Shown: piece after piece, positions 25,066 to 34,790 of the stretch
Numbering within the stretch: the first letter of the stretch is position 1
How the letters are laid out: each line of letters begins with the position of its first letter
Assembly (NCBI RefSeq): GCF_016722895.1
Contig: NZ_JAEQNA010000007.1
Coordinates: 62,001-126,000, forward strand
Length of the DNA stretch: 64,000 bases
Direction of reading: 5' to 3'
DNA from: Ramlibacter aurantiacus
Lineage (GTDB): Bacteria > Pseudomonadota > Gammaproteobacteria > Burkholderiales > Burkholderiaceae_C
The notes under the pieces: model-generated
The model's database searches: none
Told to the model about the DNA's origin: nothing
What the model saw: only the letters and a program-made list of their open reading frames with translations
Position numbers and translations under genes: made by a program

Positions 25066-28000
25066 CGCCGTACCAGGCCCAGCAGCTCATCTTCGGAGTA
25101 CGGCTTGCCCAGGTAGTGGCGCACGCCGAGCTGGCGCGCATGCTCGCGGTGCTTTTCGGCGATGCGCGAGGTGATCATCACGATGGGCAGCTCGGCCCAG
25201 CGCACGTCGCCCCGGATGTTGCGGGCCAGGTCGAAGCCGTCCATGCGCGGCATCTCGATGTCCGACAGCACCACGGCCGGCGTCTCCTCGGCCAGCCGCT
25301 CCAATGCCTGCAAGCCATCGGCCGCCAGGGCAACGCGGTAGCCCTCGCGCTGCAGCAGGCGCTGCGTGATGCGTCGCACGGTGATGGAATCGTCCACCAC
25401 CAGCACCAGGGGCACGCGGGGCGCGGCCATCGCCAGCGGCCCCGCCTCACCGGCGACCGGCTGGCCCGCGCTGAACTGCAGGGCCTGCTCCCCGTACACG
25501 GCGGCCAGCGCCACCGGGTTGTAGATCAGCACCACGGCCCCGGAGGGCAGCACCGACATGCCGGCCAGGCCCGGCAGGCGCGAGAGCTGCGGCCCCAGGT
25601 TCTTCACCACGACTTCCTGGCTGCCGAGCACTTCATCGACGTGCACCGCCACGCGGCGCGAGGCGCTTCGGAAGATCACCACCGGCAGGCTGCGGCCGGT
25701 CTCGGCGCTGCGGGCCGACGACTGCAGCAGCGCACCGCCCCAGAAGAACGGGAGTTCCTCGCCGTCGTGGATGAAGCGCGACTCGGCGTAGGCCCGCTCG
25801 AGCTCGGCCGGTCCGGCCCGGCGCACGATCTCCACCAGGTTGGCGGGCACCCCCACCGACAGCTGGCCGCTGCGCAGCATGACCACCTGCGTGACCGCCG
25901 TGGTCAGGGGCAGCACCAGCCGGAAGCTGGCACCCGCACCCGGGCGGCTGTCGATCTCGATGCGTCCGCCCAGGGCGTCGACGTCGGCCCGCACCACGTC
26001 CATGCCGATGCCGCGGCCAGCCAGTTCGGTGACGTGGGTCACGGTGCTGAAGCCTGGCGAGAAGATCAGCTGCGCGATCTCGTCGTCGCCCGGGGTGCCG
26101 TCGGCGGGGAGCAGCCCCTGTTCGACTGCGCGCTGGCGGATACGCGAGAGGTCGAGCCCGGCGCCGTCGTCGCGGAACTCGACGGACACGTCGTTGCCCT
26201 CGTGGCCCAGCACGATGCGAATCTGGCCCGTCGCGTCCTTGCCGGCCGCCGACCGGATCGCCGGCTCTTCGATGCCATGCGCCACGCAATTGCGCAGCAG
26301 ATGCTCGAAGGCAGGCGTCATGCGATCGAGCACGCCGCGGTCGACTTCGATGGAGCCGCCCTCGATGTCCAGCTTGACCGGGCGCCCGGTGTCCTTGCTG
26401 GCCTGGCGGACCACCCGGTACAGCCGGTCGGCGATCGCCTCGAATTCGACCATCCGCGTGCGCAGCAGGTCGCGCTGAAGCTCACGGGTCTGACGCGCCT
26501 GCGCCGCCAGGTCGTCCTCGGTGGCCTCCACGGTGCGCTGCAGGTTGCGCTGCACGGTGCCGATGTCGTTGACCGACTCGGCCATCATGCGGGTGAGTTC
26601 CTGCATGCGGGTGAAGCGGTCGAACTCGAGCGGATCGAAGTTGGAGGTGCTGTCCTTGGCCTGTGCCAGCCGGGTCTGCATCTGCACCTCGGCCTGCAAC
26701 TCCACGTCGCGCAGCTGCCCGCGAAGGCGCTCGAGATTGCCCGTGAGCTCGTGCAGGGAGGTACGCAGGCTGCGCAGTTCGTCCTCCAGCCGCGAACGGC
26801 TGATCATGACCTCGCCAGCCTGGTTCATCAGGCGATCGAGCAGGTGCGAGCGCACCCGGACCTGCTGGCTGGCCGAGACCCGCCGGGCGGCCAGCGAGGT
26901 GCTGACCGGCGCGGCCAGCCCGCCCGCCTGCGCAACCGGCGCCGGGACGGTTTCCTGCGGCTGCGCCGGCTCGGGCGGAGTTCCCGATGCCTCCACCTCC
27001 GCCGGAACATGGCTCGCGGGCACCCGCAGTTGCTCGTAGGCGGACTGCATCGCGTCGAAGCGCTGCAACAGCGGATCGATGTCGGCTTCGGTCACCGCAT
27101 CGGCGCCGACCTGCTCCACCAGCGACTCCAGCCGATGCGCCATTTCGCCCAGGCGCAGCGCGCCCGCGAGGCGGGCGCTGCCCTTGAGCGTGTGCAGGCA
27201 GCGCAGCACCGCCTCTCGCGCACTGCGGTTGGTGGGACGCGCATGCCACTGGCGCAACGCACCGCCGAGCTGCGGCAGCAGTTCGGCGGCTTCTTCCTCG
27301 AAGATCGGGAAGAGGTCGCAGTCGACGGCGTCGACGGCATCGATCCCGTCGCGCTGGTCGTCGAGGCTGGCCACAACGCGCATCACCGGTGCGGCCGTGG
27401 ACGGCAGCGTGGTGACCTCCGGTGCGGCCGCGGCCGGCGTGCCGGGCTCGGTGTCCAGCGCCAGGAGATCCTGGACCACGCTGAGGTCGGGCTGCTTCAA
27501 GAAGCCGGCCGCGAACTGGTGCAGCAGGCGGCGGATTTCCTCGGCCGCGCGGTTATAGACCGCACCGTGCCGTACCGAGCCGACACCCCGCGCCCGGGTC
27601 TGCACCAGGGCGTGCTCCAGCGTGCGCGCGACGCCGGACAGGGCGTGGAAGCCGATCGTGGCCGAGCTGCCCGCCAGCGAATGCGCCATGGCCACTGCGC
27701 TTTCGGGCAGTTCGGTGGTGGTTTCGAGCGCCCACTCCGACAGCTCGAGCTGCAGGCGACGAGACCACTCGTCGGCTTCGTTCAGGTAGACGTTGTAGAG
27801 GGGGATGCCGATCCGCAGCGAACCGATCACCCGCACGTGCTCCTCGGCGGGCTCGCCCGCGAAGACCTCCGGCAGGTCTGCAACCCGCGCCTCTTCAGGC
27901 ATGTCGGAACTCACGGCGGGCGCAGGCTCAGAGGACTCGTCGATCGCCTGGGCGAGTTCCGGCGCCTCTGGTGCAGCGGCTGCGGTGGCCGGTAGCTCGG

Positions 28001-30902
28001 GCAGTTCCAGCGCCGACGGCAACGGCTCTATCGGCGGCGCCTCTTCGGCGAACGCAGCTTCGGCGAACGGAGCTTCGGCAAGAGCCTGCCCAACCCATTG
28101 TCCGGGCGGCTGCGCCACCGGCTCGGCGACCGCTTCGACAGGCTGCGGCCATGCAGGTTCCTGGTGCGCGGCTGTCCAGGCATCGAGCGCGTCGTCGTCC
28201 TGGCCTTCCGTCACCTCGAGGCCGTGCATGTCGTGCGACGACAGGCCCTCCTGGTGGAGGGTCCGTTCGACGCCGGCATCGGACAGCTTCATCTCGGCGG
28301 GTTCGTCCGCCGTCTCGGGCCAGGCAAGCGGCTCGATGCTCGCCTCGAATTCATGGAGCTCCGCCGGCTTGGCGACAGGGGTGTCGTCCAGCGGCTCGGC
28401 GCCGCCCAGCACGACCTCTTCGACCTCGCCGAATCCGTCGAAGTCGAGTACCGCCGGTTCTTCGGCCGACGGCGACGCGGGCGCGGATGCGGCGGCGTCC
28501 ACCATCTCTGGCGTGTCGCTGAGCACGGCCGGCGGAGCTTCGCCCGCCCCCTCGGCCTGCTCCGGGAAGACCAGCGGCTGCAGCGGTTCGCCGCGCCGAA
28601 ACGCATCGGCCGGCGTCCTGAACATCGCGGCGCGCCAGCCGGAATCGCGGCCGGCCGCGATGTCCTCGACCCATCGTCCGAATCCCGTCAAGGCGGGCGC
28701 GGCCAAGGCCAGCAGGTCTTCGCTGGCGCAGGGGTGCTCGGCCAGCCAGGCGTTGAACACCTGCTCCAGCGCCCAGGCCGCTTCGCCGAATTCGGCCAGA
28801 CCGACCATGCGCGAGCTGCCCTTGAGGGTATGGAAGGCGCGGCGCACGCCCGTGAGTTCGCCCAGCTCGCCTGGCTGGCGACGCAACAAGGCCAGCGAGG
28901 CGCTGGCGCCCTGCACCACTTCGCGAGCCTCCTCCAGGAAGATCTCGAGTAGCTCGTCGTCGACCCCGGTATCCGGCGCGGCATCCGGGGCCGTGTCCGG
29001 TGTGTCGGGGGTGTCCGGCGCGGACGGCATCGTCACCTGCGCAACCGGCTGCTCGGCACTCGTCGTCGAAGCGTCGGCCGCAGGCGGCGCCGGCAGCCCG
29101 GGCCGCTGGTCCGCCGGTATCGCCGCAGGGCGCGGCACCCGCCGTTCGGCCGGCGCGGCACGCCCCATCAGCGGCCGCAGCTCGCCCACCGCCGCATCGA
29201 ACACGAACAGCTTCTTGGCCAGCACGGGCTGGTAATTCAGCATGTCGATGAGGAAGCCCAGGGCGCCAAGGTTGTTGCCCAGCGTCTCGAAGCCTTCGGG
29301 CGGCTGCACGCTGCCCATCAGCAGGGCGTCGATCTCCGCCCGCATGCGCAACACGGCCTGGTCGGCCTGGTGCAGGCCGAGCACCGACAGCACGCCACGC
29401 ATCTGCACCAGCCGAGCGGGGACCGCCTGGAGCGGAGCCCGCTCGTGCGGCTCGCGGAAGAAGGCGTCCAGGTCCTTCTCGATCTCGCCGAGCACGCCGC
29501 GCAGCTCGCCCACCACACTGCCCATGGTCTGGCGATCGCTGACCCGGCGATAGAGCTCCTCCATCCAGGTCTCCAGCGCCTCGGGCGAGCCGCCCTGCCG
29601 CGCGCGGTCCAGCCGCTCGGCGAGCCGCTGGGCACGCGAGCGCAGCACCGCTTCGTCCTGGTCCAGGTCCTGGAAGGCCGCATCGAGGTACAGCACCGCC
29701 GTCGCGACCTCCATGGCCAGTTCGGGCGCGGGCAACACCGTGGACTGCGTCACCTCCTCGCCGACCGCCTGCAAGGCCTTGGCCAGCCGGGCGGAGCCGG
29801 GGTGCAGCCGCACCAGCGCCTCGCCGAGCTGGCGAAAGTGATCGGCGCAGCTGCGCAGCCGCACGGGCTCGCCGCCGGCCAGCTGCGACCAGATGTCCTT
29901 GGCCGCCGCAATGCGCTTGCGCACCTGGGCCAGGCCGGCCGTGTCGAATCGGCCGAACTGCTCGCGTTCGTAGTCGACGGACGCCAGGGCTTCCAGGCCC
30001 CAGGCCCGGCGCACGGCGTGCAGCAGGGGTGCCTCGTCTGCCGAGGCCACGCCGGCCTGGCCGCAGAAGAAGACCAGGTCCTGGGCCAGGCGCTCGGAGA
30101 CGCCGGGGTCGCCCTTGGCCAACTGGGCGTACTGGACCAGCACGCGCGAAGCGGCGCGCTTGACGTACAGGTCGGCCGGCAGCCGGCCCAGGGCCACCGC
30201 CTCGAAATAGGCGGCGCAAACCTGCCAGAACACCCGCGCCTGCCGCTGCGGCTGAGCCGCCGCCAGCCCCAGGGTGATTCGACTGAGCTCTAGCGCCGCC
30301 ACGCTGTCGAAGGACTTGACGATGCGCAGCACGGCCTGGTCCATCCGGGACCGCAGCGCCGGCGCATAGGCCAGCGGCTGCACACCCTCGGGCAGCTCGG
30401 GATGGTGCCAGCGCCAGTCGAGCGACCACAGGTCCGCCGGGTGCACGCGCTCGGCCCCGCTGAGCGCCAGCACGTCGCGGTACTGCGGAAACAGGGCCAC
30501 GGCCGACAACTGTTTACCCGCCAGCAGCGCCTCGAGGAATTCAATCAGCGCCAGACCGGCGCGTTCGATCTTGAGGAAGGCCACGTCATCGCACTGCTGC
30601 GGGCGCTGCACGAAGGCCTGCAGCGCGGCTTCCATGGCCCGCAGGACCTGCGCGGGGGCGCGCAGCCCCACCATCTCCAGGGCGCCCAACGCCTGGTGCA
30701 GGTGCTGGCGCGCGATGCGCAACTGCGCGGAGTCGACCGGCCCCTGCTCGGCCTGCTCGGCCTGGGCCTGGGCGGCCTCGCGCAGGAACCGTCGCAGCGC
30801 CGAACAAGAGGCTTCGAGCGATTTGCGCAGTTCATCCAGCACCCAGGCCAACGGACCCAGGTCGTGAATGGCGAGATCGTGTCCGGTGTCTTGGGCTTGC
30901 AT
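25035..30902 (-). CDS. pilL: Hybrid chemotaxis histidine kinase of the Pil-Chp system (PilL/ChpA)
   Basis: A very large kinase of 1955 residues for type IV pilus twitching and surface sensing. The order is an N-terminal FimL-like helical region (about 1-560), then Hpt domains with HTLKGSSRMVG near 690, a variant MAHSLAGSSATIG near 1074 and HTLKGSARLAG near 1237. An acidic Pro/Ala-rich linker (about 770-1000) separates the first two. The kinase core follows (N-box HLLRNCVAHG near 1535, GRGIGMDVV near 1630), then a CheW domain and a receiver (phospho-Asp in VLSDIEMPRMDG near 1884). It is shorter than Pseudomonas ChpA (about 2470). It is last in a pilG-H-I-J-L operon. Confidence 0.92.
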   Translation of the reverse strand: MQAQDTGHDLAIHDLGPLAWVLDELRKSLEASCSALRRFLREAAQAQAEQAEQGPVDSAQLRIARQHLHQALGALEMVGLRAPAQVLRAMEAALQAFVQRPQQCDDVAFLKIERAGLALIEFLEALLAGKQLSAVALFPQYRDVLALSGAERVHPADLWSLDWRWHHPELPEGVQPLAYAPALRSRMDQAVLRIVKSFDSVAALELSRITLGLAAAQPQRQARVFWQVCAAYFEAVALGRLPADLYVKRAASRVLVQYAQLAKGDPGVSERLAQDLVFFCGQAGVASADEAPLLHAVRRAWGLEALASVDYEREQFGRFDTAGLAQVRKRIAAAKDIWSQLAGGEPVRLRSCADHFRQLGEALVRLHPGSARLAKALQAVGEEVTQSTVLPAPELAMEVATAVLYLDAAFQDLDQDEAVLRSRAQRLAERLDRARQGGSPEALETWMEELYRRVSDRQTMGSVVGELRGVLGEIEKDLDAFFREPHERAPLQAVPARLVQMRGVLSVLGLHQADQAVLRMRAEIDALLMGSVQPPEGFETLGNNLGALGFLIDMLNYQPVLAKKLFVFDAAVGELRPLMGRAAPAERRVPRPAAIPADQRPGLPAPPAADASTTSAEQPVAQVTMPSAPDTPDTPDTAPDAAPDTGVDDELLEIFLEEAREVVQGASASLALLRRQPGELGELTGVRRAFHTLKGSSRMVGLAEFGEAAWALEQVFNAWLAEHPCASEDLLALAAPALTGFGRWVEDIAAGRDSGWRAAMFRTPADAFRRGEPLQPLVFPEQAEGAGEAPPAVLSDTPEMVDAAASAPASPSAEEPAVLDFDGFGEVEEVVLGGAEPLDDTPVAKPAELHEFEASIEPLAWPETADEPAEMKLSDAGVERTLHQEGLSSHDMHGLEVTEGQDDDALDAWTAAHQEPAWPQPVEAVAEPVAQPPGQWVGQALAEAPFAEAAFAEEAPPIEPLPSALELPELPATAAAAPEAPELAQAIDESSEPAPAVSSDMPEEARVADLPEVFAGEPAEEHVRVIGSLRIGIPLYNVYLNEADEWSRRLQLELSEWALETTTELPESAVAMAHSLAGSSATIGFHALSGVARTLEHALVQTRARGVGSVRHGAVYNRAAEEIRRLLHQFAAGFLKQPDLSVVQDLLALDTEPGTPAAAAPEVTTLPSTAAPVMRVVASLDDQRDGIDAVDAVDCDLFPIFEEEAAELLPQLGGALRQWHARPTNRSAREAVLRCLHTLKGSARLAGALRLGEMAHRLESLVEQVGADAVTEADIDPLLQRFDAMQSAYEQLRVPASHVPAEVEASGTPPEPAQPQETVPAPVAQAGGLAAPVSTSLAARRVSASQQVRVRSHLLDRLMNQAGEVMISRSRLEDELRSLRTSLHELTGNLERLRGQLRDVELQAEVQMQTRLAQAKDSTSNFDPLEFDRFTRMQELTRMMAESVNDIGTVQRNLQRTVEATEDDLAAQARQTRELQRDLLRTRMVEFEAIADRLYRVVRQASKDTGRPVKLDIEGGSIEVDRGVLDRMTPAFEHLLRNCVAHGIEEPAIRSAAGKDATGQIRIVLGHEGNDVSVEFRDDGAGLDLSRIRQRAVEQGLLPADGTPGDDEIAQLIFSPGFSTVTHVTELAGRGIGMDVVRADVDALGGRIEIDSRPGAGASFRLVLPLTTAVTQVVMLRSGQLSVGVPANLVEIVRRAGPAELERAYAESRFIHDGEELPFFWGGALLQSSARSAETGRSLPVVIFRSASRRVAVHVDEVLGSQEVVVKNLGPQLSRLPGLAGMSVLPSGAVVLIYNPVALAAVYGEQALQFSAGQPVAGEAGPLAMAAPRVPLVLVVDDSITVRRITQRLLQREGYRVALAADGLQALERLAEETPAVVLSDIEMPRMDGFDLARNIRGDVRWAELPIVMITSRIAEKHREHARQLGVRHYLGKPYSEDELLGLVRRYCAAALTTA

Positions 30903-30920
30903 GGCAGGGGACGCGCCGCG

Positions 30921-33152
30921 TCAGACGATCTTGAAACGCGCGACCGACTGGCGCAGCTCGTCGGCCATGCGCGAGAGCTCGCGCACCTGCTGGGCGGTCG
31001 AACGGGTGCCTTCCCCGGTCTGCTCGGTGACCGCGAAGATGTGCTGGATGCTGCCGGCCACCACGTTGGCGGAATCGGCCTCCCTGGAGGCCGAGGCCGA
31101 GATCTGCTCGATCAGCTCGGCCAACCGGCGCGAGACCTGGTCGATCTGGGTCAGGGCGGCACCGGCGTTGTCGGAGAGCTTCGCCCCCTCGACCACGCCC
31201 TGCGTGGAGCGCTCCATGGCGGCCACCGCGTCCTGGGTGTCGGTCTGGATGGTCTTGACCAGGGCCGCGATCTGGCGCGTGGCGTCGGCGGAGCGCTCGG
31301 CCAGGCGCTGCACTTCCTCGGCCACCACCGAGAAGCCGCGACCGGCTTCGCCCGCGGACGCGGCCTGGATGGCGGCGTTCAGGGCCAGCACGTTGGTCTG
31401 CTCGGTGATGTCGGAAATCAGCTCGGTGATCTCGCCGATCTCCTGCGACGACTCGCCCAGCCGCTTGATGCGCTTGGAGGTCTCCTGGATCTGGTCGCGA
31501 ATGGCGTTCATGCCGCCGATGGCGTTCTGCACGGCCCGCAGCCCGGATTCGGCGGCGACCAGCGACTGGCGCGCGACCTGGGCCGACTCCTGCGCCTGGC
31601 CGGACACCTGGTTGATGCGGCTGGCCATGTCGAGCACCGACTGGCCGGTTTCCCGGATCTCGCGCAGTTGCTCGGTCGATGCGGCCAGCAGCTCGGTGGA
31701 GGTGCTCTCGACGAGTGCGGTGGTCTGCGCCACCCGGGTCGCCGTGCTCTGCACGTTGCCCACCAGCTGCCGCAGCTCCTCGACCGTGTAGTTCACCGAG
31801 TCGGCGATGGCGCCGGTGATGTCCTCGGTCACGGTCGCCTCCTGCGTGAGGTCGCCTTCGGCCACGGTCTGCAACTCGTTCATCAGCCGCAGGATCGCCG
31901 CCTGGTTGGCGTCGTTCACCCGCCGCGCTTCCTGCTGCTGCCGCTCGGCTTCCGCCTTCTGCGACTCGGCGATGCTCTGGCGGCGGCGGCTGTCCTGCAA
32001 CTGCACGAAGGCCAGTCCGACCGAGCAGCCGATGGCGATGATGGCCGCGATGACGAGCGCCGCCAGCGCACCCGCACCCAGCCCGGTGTGCCCGGACAGC
32101 TCCGCCTGGAGCTCTTCCAGCGCACGGCGCAAGGGTTCGCTGTCAGCCAGCACCGCCAGCTGCGCTTCGCGGGCCGCCACCAGCCCCTGCAGGTTGTCGA
32201 GAATCGCGCCGGCCTCGGTGCGGGTGCCCTCGTAGGTGGCGATCAGGTTCTTGAGCTGCTCGCGGGCCTGCGCATCGCGCGTGGGCGGCAAGCGCAGCTC
32301 GGGGCTGCCGTCGAGCAGCCCCTGGGCGACTTCGCGGAAAGTCTTGAGGTCACGCCCCAGCAGGAACACGGCCTCCGGGCTCACACCTTCCATGGTGAGG
32401 AATTCGTTGGCCGACTTGCCGATGCGCTGGGTGAGCATGATCAGCTGGCCGGCGGAAGAGATCTCGGCCGCCGAGGCGTTCTGCTGCAGCTTGATGGACG
32501 AGACGGTTTCGCTGATCTCCAGCAGATCGGCGGTCTGGCGGTTGATGATGCGCAAGGCACTGCCGACCTGGGTCAGCACCTTTTCCTGCCCCATGATCAC
32601 CCCGGCGTTGCGCTCGGCGCGTTCCATCAGCGGCATGATGGTGTCGAGGTTGCCGGCATAGCTTCCGGCCACCGGCTTGAGCCGCAGCCCGTCGTCGCCA
32701 GACTTGAGGCCCTTGACGGTGCGGGCCAGCACCTGCGCGCTCTCCTTCACGTCGGGAAAAGCCTGCGCGCTGCCCACCAGCGCCTGCGATGCCGACTTGG
32801 CCAGGCGCTGGGACTGCATCAATGATTGCCCGGTGGCGGCCACCTGCTGGGCCACCTGGTCGGCCTGGCGGACGGCCACGGCGGCCACGCCGCCCAGCAC
32901 GAGCAGGCTGACCACCAGCCCGGCGAACAGCATGCGCTGGTGGGCCACCACCGTGCGCCGTCCCAGCAGCGGCACCTCGATCGGTTCGGCCGCCTCGGCC
33001 TCGAAGCCGAAGCCGGAATCGAGCGGCATGTCCTCGGGGTGGCGCCAGGTTCGCGCCGGCAGCGTCGGGTCGCTGTCGCGCACGCCCGTGCCAGCCGACG
33101 CGCCGGCCGCGGCAGGTCGCAAGAGGCTCTTGAAGGGATCGAGCAAGGCCAT
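30921..33152 (-). CDS. pilJ: Type IV pilus methyl-accepting chemotaxis receptor
   Basis: A 743-residue inner-membrane receptor. Transmembrane helix 1 is near residues 75-95 ([19 protein letters not shown]) and helix 2 near 348-370 ([20 protein letters not shown]), enclosing a long helical periplasmic domain with PilJ-like repeats. A HAMP-like segment follows, and the signalling tip [20 protein letters not shown] is near 595. It lacks a CheR-binding tail. It senses pilus state and feeds PilL through PilI. The gap to pilL is 18 bases. Confidence 0.92.
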   Translation of the reverse strand: MALLDPFKSLLRPAAAGASAGTGVRDSDPTLPARTWRHPEDMPLDSGFGFEAEAAEPIEVPLLGRRTVVAHQRMLFAGLVVSLLVLGGVAAVAVRQADQVAQQVAATGQSLMQSQRLAKSASQALVGSAQAFPDVKESAQVLARTVKGLKSGDDGLRLKPVAGSYAGNLDTIMPLMERAERNAGVIMGQEKVLTQVGSALRIINRQTADLLEISETVSSIKLQQNASAAEISSAGQLIMLTQRIGKSANEFLTMEGVSPEAVFLLGRDLKTFREVAQGLLDGSPELRLPPTRDAQAREQLKNLIATYEGTRTEAGAILDNLQGLVAAREAQLAVLADSEPLRRALEELQAELSGHTGLGAGALAALVIAAIIAIGCSVGLAFVQLQDSRRRQSIAESQKAEAERQQQEARRVNDANQAAILRLMNELQTVAEGDLTQEATVTEDITGAIADSVNYTVEELRQLVGNVQSTATRVAQTTALVESTSTELLAASTEQLREIRETGQSVLDMASRINQVSGQAQESAQVARQSLVAAESGLRAVQNAIGGMNAIRDQIQETSKRIKRLGESSQEIGEITELISDITEQTNVLALNAAIQAASAGEAGRGFSVVAEEVQRLAERSADATRQIAALVKTIQTDTQDAVAAMERSTQGVVEGAKLSDNAGAALTQIDQVSRRLAELIEQISASASREADSANVVAGSIQHIFAVTEQTGEGTRSTAQQVRELSRMADELRQSVARFKIV

Positions 33153-33169
33153 GGATGTCTCTTCTCTCG

Positions 33170-33700
33170 TTAAGCGCTGATGCTGATGAACTGCGGTTGC
33201 TGCGACAAAGCCTGCAGGTTGATTTCCTGCCAGGTCTCGCCTTGCGCGTCGGTGTAACGGCTGGCGAAGTAGGCGGGCGCGTCCGGAGCGGCCGGCTGCG
33301 ACTGAACGAAACCGTCAAGCCCGCGCAGCCCGGTCAGGCGCTCGACCAGGAGGGCGCAGTTGACGTCGAGGATGGTGTTCAACGAAACCAGCCGCGACTG
33401 CAGCCTGACGTGGTCGGCCCGCTGCTGTGGCGGCTGTCCCGAGACGAAGCTGGCCAGGTCGACCACGCCCCAGAGGCCACCGCGCAGGTTGGCCACGCCG
33501 AGGAACCACGGCCGGGTGTAGGGCACCGGCTGCCAACCGGCCATGGGAAAGATCTCGCCCGATTGCGCGAGTGGCAGCAGGTAGTTGACGCCGCCCGCCT
33601 GGACGGCAAGCCAGGAGGCCTGGATCCCTTCGGAGCGGGCCGCCTGCAGGCGATCGGCCAGGCGCGCCTGGAGTTCGCGCAACGCGTCGCGATTGCCCAC
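33170..33700 (-). CDS. pilI: CheW-like adaptor of the Pil-Chp system
   Basis: A 176-residue CheW-domain protein linking receptor PilJ to kinase PilL. The stretch [20 protein letters not shown] near residue 65 is the typical CheW core, and [15 protein letters not shown] follows near 115. It starts at a GTG (33700) 7 bases after the pilH stop, with GCTGAG upstream as a weak ribosome site. Confidence 0.87.
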   Translation of the reverse strand: MGNRDALRELQARLADRLQAARSEGIQASWLAVQAGGVNYLLPLAQSGEIFPMAGWQPVPYTRPWFLGVANLRGGLWGVVDLASFVSGQPPQQRADHVRLQSRLVSLNTILDVNCALLVERLTGLRGLDGFVQSQPAAPDAPAYFASRYTDAQGETWQEINLQALSQQPQFISISA

Positions 33701-33707
33701 GGCGGAC

Positions 33708-34073
33708 TCAGCCCAGGGCTTTGATCTTGGCGATCAGCTCGCCTGGGTCGACCGGCTTGGTGACGTAGTCGCGCGCACCCTGGCGCATGCCCCAGACGCG
33801 GTCGGTCTCCTGGTTCTTGCTGGTGCACATGATCACCGGCATGCCGGCGAACCGCGGGTCGCGCGTGATGGTGCGGGTGAGCTGGAAACCGTTCTGCCCG
33901 GGCATGACGACATCCATCAGGATGAGGTCGGGCTTGCCTTCGTCGAGGCGCCGCATGGCGTCGTCGGCATTCTCGGCGGTGCGCACCGAATAGCCGTTTC
34001 TTTGCAGCAAGTCCGTCATGAACATCAACTCGGTCTTCGAGTCGTCCACGACGAGGACGTTGGTGATGGGCAT
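33708..34073 (-). CDS. pilH: Twitching-motility response regulator PilH
   Basis: A 121-residue stand-alone receiver. The phosphorylated aspartate is in LILMDVVMPGQNGF near residue 52, with VIMCTSKNQ and DYVTKPVDPGEL completing the active site. The ATG at 34073 has GGAG eight bases upstream and gives the usual PilH length; a GTG at 34082 overlapping pilG is the alternative. It acts with PilG to set pilus extension and retraction. Confidence 0.92.
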   Translation of the reverse strand: MPITNVLVVDDSKTELMFMTDLLQRNGYSVRTAENADDAMRRLDEGKPDLILMDVVMPGQNGFQLTRTITRDPRFAGMPVIMCTSKNQETDRVWGMRQGARDYVTKPVDPGELIAKIKALG

Positions 34074-34078
34074 CTCAA

Positions 34079-34465
34079 TCACTCCGGGATGGGGGAAAAC
34101 TGCTGCACCGTCTGCAGCAGTTGGTCTTTGGTAAAGGGCTTGGTGAGGTAGTCCTGCGAGCCGACCATGCGACCACGCGCCTTGTCGAACACACCGTCCT
34201 TGGAGGAGAGCATCACGACCGGCACCCCGGCGAACCGTTCGTTGCGCTTGATGATCGCGCAGGTCTGGTAACCATCCAGCCGCGGCATGAGGATGTCGCA
34301 GAAGATCAGGTGGGGCTGGTACTCGCTGATCTTCGACAGGGCATCGAAGCCGTCTTCGGCGAGCATCACCTCGTGCCCCCCTTGCTTGAGAAAGATTTCG
34401 GCGCTGCGCCGAATGGTGTTGCTGTCGTCGATCACCAGCACCTTCAGGGCCGATTGAGTACTCAC
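34079..34465 (-). CDS. pilG: Twitching-motility response regulator PilG
   Basis: A 128-residue single-domain receiver. The acidic pocket is in VLVIDDSNTIRRSAE, the phospho-aspartate in LIFCDILMPRLDGYQ near residue 57, and the conserved lysine in YLTKPFTKDQL near 108. IDDSNTIRRSAEIFL is characteristic of PilG. It is the first gene of the pil operon, so the operon promoter should lie in the 58-base gap between it and the rubredoxin gene. No clear -10/-35 pair stands out there. Confidence 0.92.
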   Translation of the reverse strand: MSTQSALKVLVIDDSNTIRRSAEIFLKQGGHEVMLAEDGFDALSKISEYQPHLIFCDILMPRLDGYQTCAIIKRNERFAGVPVVMLSSKDGVFDKARGRMVGSQDYLTKPFTKDQLLQTVQQFSPIPE

Positions 34466-34523
34466 TGATCCCGCTCCTGTCGTCTTCTTGTCAACGGGCG
34501 CGATTCGTCACAGCGCAGCCCCG

Positions 34524-34697
34524 TCAAATCTGGACCATCTCGAAATCTTCCTTGCGGGCTCCACACTCGGGACAGGTCCAGTTCATCGGGACATCGGCCC
34601 ACGGGGTACCTGCAGGGATACCGTGGTCTGGTGCGCCGGCCGCCTCGTCATAGATCCATCCGCAGATCAGACACATCCAGGTTTTTGCTTCGGTCAC
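34524..34697 (-). CDS. Rubredoxin, 57 aa
   Basis: A small iron-sulfur electron carrier. The four iron ligands are Cys9, Cys12, Cys42 and Cys45, in MCLICGWIYDEAAG and WTCPECGARKEDFEM, the standard CxxCG...CxxCG rubredoxin pattern. It starts with GTG at 34697 (protein MTEAKTWMCL); the ribosome site is weak. In Burkholderiales rubredoxin sits next to ThiD and HemL genes, as here, but is divergent. Its partner reductase or oxidase is not in this window. Confidence 0.93.
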   Translation of the reverse strand: MTEAKTWMCLICGWIYDEAAGAPDHGIPAGTPWADVPMNWTCPECGARKEDFEMVQI

Positions 34698-34728
34698 AGC
34701 TTAAAAGGGCTTCCAATAGAATGCAACG

Positions 34729-34734
34729 ATTGTA
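34729..34734 (-). promoter_or_regulatory. Candidate -10 element for rubredoxin
   Basis: Reads TACAAT on the minus strand, 31 bases upstream of the GTG at 34697, in the divergent rubredoxin/thiD gap. TTGCGA lies upstream but at a longer than ideal spacing (20 bases). Confidence 0.35.
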
Positions 34735-34790
34735 TCGACGCGCTTTCTTCGCACTCGCAAGTTGCGCACAAGCGTGATGCTCACAGGCAC

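Noticed and set aside
24534..27995. A 1153-codon open frame on the plus strand
   Set aside because: It runs antisense to pilL, whose kinase, Hpt and CheW motifs are unmistakable. The plus-strand translation is His/Arg/Gly-rich without recognisable domains, as expected from an antisense frame in GC-rich DNA.
27805..29235. A Ser/Ala-rich 476-codon frame on the plus strand
   Set aside because: It looks like a low-complexity surface protein, but it is antisense to the acidic Pro/Ala linker of PilL, whose codon bias produces serine runs on the other strand.
30402..32825. An 807-codon open frame on the plus strand
   Set aside because: Antisense to pilJ and the start of pilL. The translation lacks domain character.
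34698..34790. A TPP riboswitch before the ThiD-like gene
   Set aside because: The leader is under 95 bases, and the conserved CUGAGA and ACCUGAUCUGG elements of a THI box are absent.
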